This document shows, piece after piece, positions 58,205-64,000 of a stretch of 64,000 bases of DNA. The number at the start of each line of letters is the position of its first letter. Positions within the stretch are counted from its first letter, which is position 1. The notes beneath the pieces are model-generated. The model saw nothing but the letters and a program-made list of their open reading frames with translations, did not search any database and was not told the origin of the DNA. This DNA comes from a virus, in IMG/VR virus record IMGVR_UViG_3300042890_004141, positions 62,001-126,000 of that record. The stretch is one strand, 5' to 3'. The position numbers and the translations under genes are program-made.

Positions 58205-58613
58205 TTGTGATAGGACCACCTACAACCCAAGCATCACAAGTTCGAGCCGCAGCACATTTAAATTTTAAAAACCTGCAGTATCCTAATTGGCCTGCTTCAA
58301 TAACATCAAATGGATCTTCAGTACCTTCATCATCACCAATCCCTTTAGCTATACAATCTAATGTTTTAGTTGTAACATCAAAAGCAGCGCAATTACCACA
58401 ACGAGATGTTTTAGCTTCTTTTACAGAATCAAGCTTCCACATATCTGCTTTAGCCTGCCAGAATTTATTATTTGGTTGATTAGGATTTAAGGGACCATAT
58501 CCATACTCATTAATTGCCTTCTGTCTATTCTGGAGATTAAGTTCAATATTTTGAGTTGGTGCAGGGCATTTTGCTACCTCTGCCTCACTTAGTATATCTA
58601 ATAAATTGATCAT
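58188..58613 (-). CDS. Cys-rich putative internal head protein
   Basis: 141 residues. The N-terminus 'MINLLDILSEAEVAKCP' closely resembles the T4 internal-protein targeting peptide (MKTYQEFITE/A), with a cleavage site after ILSE. The mature part has eight or more Cys, in 'SRCGNCAAFD', 'LDCIAKGIGDD', 'GYCRFLKFKCAAARTCDAWV'. The spacing suggests a zinc or Fe-S site. I recall this C-terminal 'GYC-F-FKC-A-RTCDAW' pattern from phage proteins of unknown role. Start overlaps the upstream stop. Confidence 0.6.
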   Translation of the reverse strand: MINLLDILSEAEVAKCPAPTQNIELNLQNRQKAINEYGYGPLNPNQPNNKFWQAKADMWKLDSVKEAKTSRCGNCAAFDVTTKTLDCIAKGIGDDEGTEDPFDVIEAGQLGYCRFLKFKCAAARTCDAWVVGGPITNDKAV

Positions 58614-58939
58614 TTTTTATTTCTAATTAAAAGTTCACCTAAAACCTCTAAACGACCAACTTCTCTTTGAAAATCTACAGGAGACATATTAAGAGATATT
58701 TTTCCTAAGGTTTGATTAAATTCTTGTTTAGCCTTTTTTTCATCAAATTTACCTTTTGATGCTTTATCATAGTAAGGAGCTTTAACTTTAAAATGATTAT
58801 AAGTTAACATAGCTAAACCACCTTTTGATTGAGCTGTATCTGCTATTTTAGATGCACCTTCACCTCTAGTTTTAGCAAACTCTTCAAAAGTTTCTTTAAC
58901 TTTTTTTGCTTCGTTTAATATATCTTGAAATTTAATCAT
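58610..58939 (-). CDS. Putative internal head protein
   Basis: 109 residues, basic. 'MIKFQDILNEAKKVKETFEE' aligns residue by residue with T4 internal proteins (MKTYQEFITEARVG): Met-Lys, aromatic, Gln, acidic, hydrophobic pair, x-Glu/Ala. Cleavage after LNE by the gp21-like protease is predicted. The rest is helical and Lys-rich (YYDKASKGKFDEKKAKQEFN; FQREVGRLEVLGELLIRNKK). T4 internal proteins are packaged and injected with DNA; the same is inferred here. Confidence 0.6.
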   Translation of the reverse strand: MIKFQDILNEAKKVKETFEEFAKTRGEGASKIADTAQSKGGLAMLTYNHFKVKAPYYDKASKGKFDEKKAKQEFNQTLGKISLNMSPVDFQREVGRLEVLGELLIRNKK

Positions 58940-58944
58940 TTGGC

Positions 58945-59376
58945 TTATTGTGCTTTTTTAGTATTTTTCACAAATTGTTTTCCTTTTTTACCCCCAGCTA
59001 TCTTTTTAGCAACTGTTGATCTTCTTTCAGATTGGGATAAAGATTGAGCTTTTGCTTGGGGTAAACAACGAGTTGTAGCTTTACCTTTTTTCATAGTACC
59101 ACAATCACCAGTTATATTACCTTGTGTATCTATACGAACCCATTTTTCCTTAAACCAATCACGAAGACTTTCTTGAATTATTTTTTTTAATTGTTCTTCA
59201 TCAATTTGTCCCTTACATACTTTAGCGGCTCTACCTGAAAGATAAGCTGAATGTTTTTCACCTCCGCCTCCTTTAGATTTAGGTTTCATTCTTCTTTGAC
59301 GATATGCTTCGCCTTTTTTACAAAGTTTTTTTTCAGTAATTATTTCTTTAATAAGTTTTTTTAATTTATCTTCCAT
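58945..59376 (-). CDS. Basic, Gly/Lys-rich putative DNA-associated protein
   Basis: 143 residues from the ATG at 59376, which shares a base with the upstream stop (TAATG). The N-terminus 'MEDKLKKLIKEIITEKKLCK' is of the targeting-peptide type. A segment 'GEAYRQRRMKPKSKGGGGEK' then 'AYLSGRAAKVCKG' follows, a second 'LKKIIQESLRDWFKEKWVRI' helix, and a basic tail with 'GDCGTMKKGKATTRCLPQAK' and 'AKKIAGGKKGKQFVKNTKKA'. High charge and paired Cys suggest nucleic-acid binding inside the head. The C-terminal segment recurs in other aquatic phages, from memory. Confidence 0.55.
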   Translation of the reverse strand: MEDKLKKLIKEIITEKKLCKKGEAYRQRRMKPKSKGGGGEKHSAYLSGRAAKVCKGQIDEEQLKKIIQESLRDWFKEKWVRIDTQGNITGDCGTMKKGKATTRCLPQAKAQSLSQSERRSTVAKKIAGGKKGKQFVKNTKKAQ

Positions 59377-60008
59377 TACCAAAATCCTGAAAAGTTTGAC
59401 TTTAATCCTAATAATTTAGCGTAGCGAGGTAAACGACAAGACCAATAAGATGCTTTAGTTCTATCTTTTTTGTTAGGACAATCATGTCTTTTAGAAAAAG
59501 CAGCTCTTGCTTTTGAATTATTTATTTTAGCTGATAAGCCTGAAGTATCACCAAAGGATACTTTTTTAATTTTACCTTTATCTTTTACATAAACATAAAA
59601 CTTTTTAGCTCCACCACGTTTTGGTTTACCAATTGGTGGGTCTTTTTTTTCTTCTTCTAGTTCCATATCTTCCATTATGAAATCTAATGGAACTTTTTTA
59701 TCTTCATAAATACCAAATTCACCTAAATGTGTTTCGGTTAATATAGCTAAATCATCACCTGAAAAATCTAAAATACCACGAGTGTATAATGTTCTCGCTT
59801 CAGCCCATAAATTAAAATAATTTGATGAACCAGCGCGGTATACATGCTCAGTAAGCGGTTTTTTATTGTCTATATGGTACTTTAATCCCTCAGACAATAT
59901 CTCTCGCGGAGCAACACTTTCGTTTAATATAGGCGCTTTAGTTGGCTTTGTCGCTGTACAACAATCCTTATTTTCTAAAGTTTCCCTAATTAACTGTTTT
60001 AAATTCAT
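59376..60008 (-). CDS. Putative internal head/structural protein
   Basis: 210 residues. The start 'MNLKQLIRETLENKDCC' is targeting-peptide-like, and 'APILNESVAPREILSEGLKY' offers two more gp21-type sites. The C-terminal 80 residues, 'KKFYVYVKDKGKIKKVSFGD' to 'KRHDCPNKKDRTKASYWSCR' and LPRYAKLLGLKS, form a basic Cys-containing domain that I recall from many T4-like aquatic phages. Its role is unknown. An exact AATATTTATA box lies 3 bases before the ATG. Confidence 0.6.
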   Translation of the reverse strand: MNLKQLIRETLENKDCCTATKPTKAPILNESVAPREILSEGLKYHIDNKKPLTEHVYRAGSSNYFNLWAEARTLYTRGILDFSGDDLAILTETHLGEFGIYEDKKVPLDFIMEDMELEEEKKDPPIGKPKRGGAKKFYVYVKDKGKIKKVSFGDTSGLSAKINNSKARAAFSKRHDCPNKKDRTKASYWSCRLPRYAKLLGLKSNFSGFW

Positions 60009-60011
60009 AGT

Positions 60012-60021
60012 TATAAATATT
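60012..60021 (-). promoter_or_regulatory. AATATTTATA box upstream of 60008 start
   Basis: Exact copy 3 bases before the ATG, overlapping the stop codon of the 60020-60994 gene. Confidence 0.4.
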
Positions 60022-60994
60022 ACTTAAATAATTTAGGAAAATTCATTCCTAACTCTGATGAAGAAACATAAACACCATTTAATATTCTTTCATCATCTAT
60101 AGCATCCACTATAGCATCATTTATAGTATAAAATTTACCTTGTCCTGTTTCACTTACGTTTAATATAAATCCTATTTCTTTACCCATTCTTGGTTTTTTA
60201 AGAAGTTTAGTTTTTAGTATTCTTTTTAAAAGTTTAGCAGCACCTTCTTCAGCAGTAGCATCAGATGATAAACCTAATTTAGCATATAATGAATCAATAC
60301 GAGAATATAAAGGTTTAAACATTTCTACATCTCTTAATGCTTTATTTTTTTCAAGACTAGCCATAATAGAAAAAGCAGGAACAATATCTCTAGCTTTAAA
60401 GTTACCTGGATTGATTGTGATTTGTTTTGTTTCATCAAACTCACTAAATAATGTTAAAATACCAAATACTTTATTTAGTAAAGCTACATTTTCTTTATCA
60501 TTAGCAAATTTACCTAAAGTAATATTTGATGTATCATATGATTTAATTTCACATCCATACCCATCAATAGTTAAATCCGGGTCTTCACCTTTTCTTGAGT
60601 CAGTTACAGTGTGTGGTTTAGCATTATATTCAAAAGCCCAATAAGTAGCTATTTCTCCTTTACCAGCTCCCGCTGTTGGAACATCACTGTCTTTTTTTAA
60701 TGGTAAAATAGGATATAATTTAGACCAAATACCTTCATCTTCACCTTCTAAATTAAAATCAGTACCTAAAGTTAAAGAAGTTTTACAAGTTGGAATTGAT
60801 TCATTTTCTTGTAAACCTAAAGCTTTACGTATCCTTTGATCATAATCAGATTGAGCTTCATTAATATTTTTATCACCAGTAATATTTCCTATTAATTCAA
60901 ACAATAATCTTTTGTCCTTAGGATTACTGATATCAGGATATCCCTTATCAAATTTGTAACTGTATTTTTTAAAAAACAGATCTAGGGCATCCAT
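60020..60994 (-). CDS. Protein with PD-(D/E)XK nuclease-like motif
   Basis: 324 residues. 'GAGKGEIATYWAF' (E114) followed by 'GEDPDLTIDGYGCEIKSYDT' gives the order E...PD(140)...E149-I-K151, the classic metal-binding core of PD-(D/E)XK nucleases, in the right beta-strand context. The rest is helical with no known DNA-binding domain. If active it could cut DNA in the capsid, during maturation or in the host. It lies among putative internal head proteins; 'NINEAQSD' is a possible protease site. Motif-based call only. Confidence 0.5.
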   Translation of the reverse strand: MDALDLFFKKYSYKFDKGYPDISNPKDKRLLFELIGNITGDKNINEAQSDYDQRIRKALGLQENESIPTCKTSLTLGTDFNLEGEDEGIWSKLYPILPLKKDSDVPTAGAGKGEIATYWAFEYNAKPHTVTDSRKGEDPDLTIDGYGCEIKSYDTSNITLGKFANDKENVALLNKVFGILTLFSEFDETKQITINPGNFKARDIVPAFSIMASLEKNKALRDVEMFKPLYSRIDSLYAKLGLSSDATAEEGAAKLLKRILKTKLLKKPRMGKEIGFILNVSETGQGKFYTINDAIVDAIDDERILNGVYVSSSELGMNFPKLFK

Positions 60995-60995
60995 T

Positions 60996-61922
60996 TTATT
61001 TGAATTTTGTTTTAAGTTTATTTAAAAGTGGAGTTAATTTAGAACTAGATTTTAAAGTAGTATTCATACCATCAAAAATCATGTTTAAAACAGATTCTAA
61101 TTCATTGATATCATTTATACTACTTAAAGCAGTTTTACCAGCTGTGGCTAAATATTTACTTAAAGTAACTACTTCAGGTTTCCCAGTTTCTAACTCGTTT
61201 AATATTTGTTCTTTAATTAATTTTTTTAAGTCTGATTTTTTCATTTTGTTTTCTTTTATTAATTTTGTTGCTAATTTCCCTCCAGATTTAAGAGCGACAG
61301 CAAATGCTTCTATTAATGGTTTTAAAAAATTAAATATAATTTCAACTCCTTTTACAATAGGTTGTAAAAATCCTAAATACGATTGAAAATCTGTTAATTT
61401 CCCTAAAACGTCTGTTACGAATGTAGGTGAAAAGTATTTTGTTAAAAAATCTTTAACAGCATCAGGAGCTAAAGATTTTAATTTTTCTATAATAAAAGTT
61501 ATTATACTTCCTGCTGTAACTAAGGCCATAAATTTTTTCCAACCTTGTAAGGATTTAATTTTATCTATAAATTGTTTAATTTTTTCAATAAAAGAATCTA
61601 ATTTAATTTTTTTAAGAAAATCTGTAAGTGGTTGAATTAATTTTTCTACTCTTCTTTCTAATGGTTTTAAAAAATCATTTAGTAAATCTCCATTAGACAA
61701 TACCTTACCCATAACAACAGCTGCGTCTTTCCAATCTTTAATAGTTGTTATTACTTGATTAAATTTTTCTTTAGCAAAGGTTTTAATTGAATCTAAAAAT
61801 GATTCATATATTAATTGTTCGTGAATAATACGTAATCTTAAAGATTCATTTACATTAACTGATTCATTAAGAGGAATAGGAATACCTAAAGTAAAAGCAA
61901 TATGTTCTCTAGATATATTCAT
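60996..61922 (-). CDS. Helical protein, possible fusion of two internal proteins
   Basis: 308 residues. The N-terminus has 'IPIPLNESVNVNESLRLRII', with two gp21-type sites, then long amphipathic and hydrophobic helices (FMALVTAGSIITFIIEKLKS; VEIIFNFLKPLIEAFAVALK). At residue 227 a second targeting-like start appears (MKKSDLKKLIKEQILNELET), followed by an 80-residue helical domain, as if two genes were joined. The hydrophobic helices could insert in membrane during DNA entry. Function unknown. Confidence 0.5.
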   Translation of the reverse strand: MNISREHIAFTLGIPIPLNESVNVNESLRLRIIHEQLIYESFLDSIKTFAKEKFNQVITTIKDWKDAAVVMGKVLSNGDLLNDFLKPLERRVEKLIQPLTDFLKKIKLDSFIEKIKQFIDKIKSLQGWKKFMALVTAGSIITFIIEKLKSLAPDAVKDFLTKYFSPTFVTDVLGKLTDFQSYLGFLQPIVKGVEIIFNFLKPLIEAFAVALKSGGKLATKLIKENKMKKSDLKKLIKEQILNELETGKPEVVTLSKYLATAGKTALSSINDINELESVLNMIFDGMNTTLKSSSKLTPLLNKLKTKFK

Positions 61923-61924
61923 AA

Positions 61925-62395
61925 TTAAGCTTCAGCTGTTGTATCTTCTTCTGCTGCTGGTTCTTCGGTAGGTGTTTCTGCTGTTTCACCTTCAGCTCCT
62001 GGTTCTGTTTTTTCTTCAGTCATACCATAAGCTAAAACACGAGCAATAGCTTCTGTAGCTGATTCTTCTTCACTTAAATTTAATAAGTAATATTTTTTAC
62101 CTTCAATTTGTGCTACCCAACTTCTTGGAGAATAAGTTAACATAAAAGGTTCTCCATTTCCAAGTATAATTCTAAAAGTTGTTGGTTTAGGAGCGACCCA
62201 CTGAATATCTGTTACAAAAATCTCATATTGGTCTGTTAATAAATTAACAATAATATCTTTAAGTTCAGGGAATTTTTGTAATACAGGAAACTTAGGAGCG
62301 TCTAAAGAGATTGTGTCCTGAGCCTTTAATGTTTTAGGCTTATATACTTGTTGTACAAATACTTTGATCTTCTCTTTTAGTTCGTCTTTAGTCAT
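61925..62395 (-). CDS. Hypothetical protein with acidic tail
   Basis: 156 residues. 'MTKDELKEKIKVFVQQVYKP' begins with the same amphipathic-helix style as its neighbours. The middle is an alpha/beta domain ('FVTDIQWVAPKPTTFRIILG', 'YSPRSWVAQIEGKKYYLLNL') and the last 40 residues are Glu/Ala/Thr-rich and disordered. It lies 3 bases from the upstream gene. No family recognised. Confidence 0.5.
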   Translation of the reverse strand: MTKDELKEKIKVFVQQVYKPKTLKAQDTISLDAPKFPVLQKFPELKDIIVNLLTDQYEIFVTDIQWVAPKPTTFRIILGNGEPFMLTYSPRSWVAQIEGKKYYLLNLSEEESATEAIARVLAYGMTEEKTEPGAEGETAETPTEEPAAEEDTTAEA

Positions 62396-62398
62396 TTT

Positions 62399-63871
62399 TT
62401 ATTTATTAGCATGATAAGCTTGTAAAGCATCTTCAGCGTCTTTTTTAGAATTATAAGTTTGAGGCCACATTTTACCTGTTTTACCAGATAAAACTCTCCA
62501 TTTACCTTTACTATCCTTTCTAATATTAGAGCCAGGCACTACATCCTCATCAATATAAGGTTTAGCTATTTTTTCAGCAGTTTCAATTTTATCATCATTC
62601 ATAGCTTTTCTAGCTTGTTTGATATTATTTTGATCCTCAGCTGATTTGTTTTTTGGGTCTTTTAAAGCTTTAGCAATTTTAGCTGCTAATTTATCTACTT
62701 TAGTTACTTCACCTTCCATCATTGGAGCTTCATTGTCTATCATATCTTCAGCACTAGCCACACCTACCATAGCATCAATAGCTGGTTCTTTTAATTCAAA
62801 GTCTAAGTAATGTTTAGCTGATACCATCATTTCTTGGGCTTTAGTAATTTTTGACTGCCACCAAGCAGGAAAATCAACCTCACCTTTACCTTCAAATCCA
62901 TCCACCATTTGGTATAATTCCATAGCGTATTTTCCAATACGATATAATTCAGCTTTAATCATATGTGGTTCGTCATCTTCATGACCTAAGTCAAGATCTT
63001 CTTTAAGTATGTCTAAATTTGTAAGTGTTTCTCTAAAATCAGGAACGCTTTCAATCCAACTTATTAAAGCTTCTTCACCTCCAGGATTATTTTCAAAAAA
63101 ATCTTCAAATGAATCATATCCAATAGCCTCAATATATGATTCTACATTAGTAGTACCATAATATCCTTCTTTAACACCTTTTGCTTTTTTAATAGCTTTA
63201 TCTTTAACACCTTTATATTCTTCTTCAGATGATTCTATTTCACCATCTCCATCATAATCTTTTGTAGCTTTTTTAGGATTTTTACCTTCACCCATCTCAG
63301 ATCTATAATCTTCATAAGTTTCAAGTAAACCTTTTATAGCATCTCTAAGACTTATATAATTTTTTGAAGGAGAAATATATGATTGAATATCTTCAACTGT
63401 GAATTGAGGAGTTTCAAAATATTTAATTAAATTATAATCATAATTTTTTCGCTCTTCAAGACTAAATCCTTCTGAAAAAATTAAATCATATAATAATAAT
63501 TTTTTATTTATATTTTCTAAAGTTTTTTTCGTCTTAAACTGGTGCATTAAGTCATTACTATCAATGATACCTTTCTTTTTTAATTCTTCTTTTCTTTTAG
63601 TAAAAAGATTATCAAAAAGTCCAGTTTCATCCATTGTAATAGGTTTAGAATTAGATTCCTGTTGTAAGGTTTTTCTAACGAGTTCTTTTAGTTTTTGTTG
63701 GTTCATTGATTCGGCTTGTTTTTTAGCTATGTTAATAGCTCTTCCATACATAACTGCTTCAGCGTCCTTACCATAACGTTTAACTAAAGAACGTTTTTCT
63801 TTTTTAAGATTTTTAAGAATTTTTGGAATTTTCTCTAGTTCGGTTTTGGTAAGGTGACGCTCGTTAAGCAT
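62399..63871 (-). CDS. Large modular protein with EF-hand loop
   Basis: 490 residues in several modules: an N-terminal helical domain ('LEKIPKILKNLKKEKRSLVK', 'AVMYGRAINIAKKQAESMNQ'), a targeting-like 'QQKLKELVRKTLQQESN' at 58-74, a canonical EF-hand loop D205-Y-D-G-D-G-E-I-E-S-S-E216 that should bind calcium, a middle domain with 'YGTTNVESYIEAIGYDSFED', a helical domain 'HMIKAELYRIGKYAMELYQM', and a C-terminal segment 'GKWRVLSGKTGKMWPQTYNS' ending KKDAEDALQAYHANK. The modules recur, in other orders, in related phages from memory. Probably virion-associated. Confidence 0.55.
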   Translation of the reverse strand: MLNERHLTKTELEKIPKILKNLKKEKRSLVKRYGKDAEAVMYGRAINIAKKQAESMNQQKLKELVRKTLQQESNSKPITMDETGLFDNLFTKRKEELKKKGIIDSNDLMHQFKTKKTLENINKKLLLYDLIFSEGFSLEERKNYDYNLIKYFETPQFTVEDIQSYISPSKNYISLRDAIKGLLETYEDYRSEMGEGKNPKKATKDYDGDGEIESSEEEYKGVKDKAIKKAKGVKEGYYGTTNVESYIEAIGYDSFEDFFENNPGGEEALISWIESVPDFRETLTNLDILKEDLDLGHEDDEPHMIKAELYRIGKYAMELYQMVDGFEGKGEVDFPAWWQSKITKAQEMMVSAKHYLDFELKEPAIDAMVGVASAEDMIDNEAPMMEGEVTKVDKLAAKIAKALKDPKNKSAEDQNNIKQARKAMNDDKIETAEKIAKPYIDEDVVPGSNIRKDSKGKWRVLSGKTGKMWPQTYNSKKDAEDALQAYHANK

Positions 63872-63876
63872 AATTA

Positions 63877-64000
63877 TTATTTTTTATCTTCGTCGATAGA
63901 AGCTTTACGGTACTCAGTAACCAATTTCTTGATTTCACCTAATGCCTTACGGGCACGACCATGAGCTGCTTTAGTAGTTTTAGCATGTTCTGCCTTAAAC
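63877..64000 (-). CDS. Histone H1-like Hc1-type basic protein (5' end cut by window)
   Basis: The last 40 residues are visible, ending in TAA at 63877: 'KAAHGRARKALGEIKKLVTE' then YRKASIDEDKK. The 'GxRARKAxxELxKLxxEYRKASxxxxK' pattern is that of the Hc1 family of DNA-binding histone-like proteins, found in Chlamydia and many Bacteroidota. Such proteins compact DNA; a phage copy could organise packaged or host DNA. The codons here are more G/C-rich than in the next gene, as in the capsid gene. The N-terminus is outside the window. Confidence 0.7.
   Translation of the reverse strand, partial: FKAEHAKTTKAAHGRARKALGEIKKLVTEYRKASIDEDKK

Noticed and set aside
6951-60021. T4-type late promoters TATAAATA
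   Set aside because: The octamer TATAAATA is present but on the plus strand, opposite to all genes, except where the box is extended as at 29848. I therefore report the element in gene direction as AATATTTATA rather than as a T4 late promoter.

Overview
The window is a 64-kb piece of an AT-rich, tailed-phage genome with T4-like (contractile-tailed, myovirus) morphogenesis genes. Every gene I can support reads right to left on the minus strand, and both ends cut a gene. The T4-type core, in transcription order, is: terminase large subunit (gp17-like), portal (gp20-like), prohead protease (gp21-like), scaffold (gp22-like), major capsid protein (gp23-like), neck proteins (gp13/gp14-like), tail-sheath terminator (gp15-like) and tail sheath (gp18-like, cut by the left edge). 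Genes lack clear Shine-Dalgarno sequences and have A/T-rich leaders instead. A protein resembling the Hc1 histone is cut by the right edge. Together these fit a phage of a Bacteroidota host, probably uncultured and aquatic. The host is an inference; no host gene is present.

Layout, in transcription order. (1) 64.0-57.9 kb: a run of small, mostly unknown genes (Hc1-like basic protein, EF-hand-loop protein, a protein with a PD-(D/E)XK motif, basic and Cys-rich proteins). Several start with short peptides resembling the T4 capsid-targeting sequence, so they may be internal head proteins. (2) 57.8-54.5 kb: FAD oxidoreductase, NadR-like P-loop kinase, coiled-coil protein and a spanin-like pair. 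(3) 54.5-44.9 kb: terminase, portal, protease, scaffold and capsid, with strong terminators after the protease and capsid genes. (4) 44.8-40.8 kb: a small fibre with 27-nt tandem repeats, an amidinohydrolase/phosphatidylserine-decarboxylase pair, a GIY-YIG endonuclease and PhoH. (5) 40.7-30.1 kb: a baseplate-attachment-like protein and very long fibres, one collagen-like and one with a GIGTTSP ladder. (6) 29.8-27.2 kb: neck and tail terminator. (7) 27.2-0.5 kb: an adhesion island inserted between the gp15-like and gp18-like genes. It holds a 1651-residue Gly-Ser/Thr collagen-like fibre, four glycosyltransferases of GT2/GT4 type, an autotransporter-heptosyltransferase homologue, two methyltransferases, and a multi-LamG adhesin family built from repeated and split cassettes.

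The two most striking features are these. First, a glycosylation cassette (five glycosyltransferases, two methyltransferases) lies directly downstream of a fibre made almost entirely of Gly-Ser/Thr triplets, which suggests the phage sugar-coats its own fibres. Second, a two-gene metabolic insert (amidinohydrolase and phosphatidylserine decarboxylase, both with catalytic residues intact) sits inside the structural operon. A recurrent element, AATATTTATA in the reading direction of the genes, lies just upstream of about fifteen genes and may be this phage's own late-transcription signal. No tRNA, CRISPR array, integrase or replication gene was seen, and no stretch over 300 bases lacks a gene; the longest gap is 204 bases at 47967-48170.
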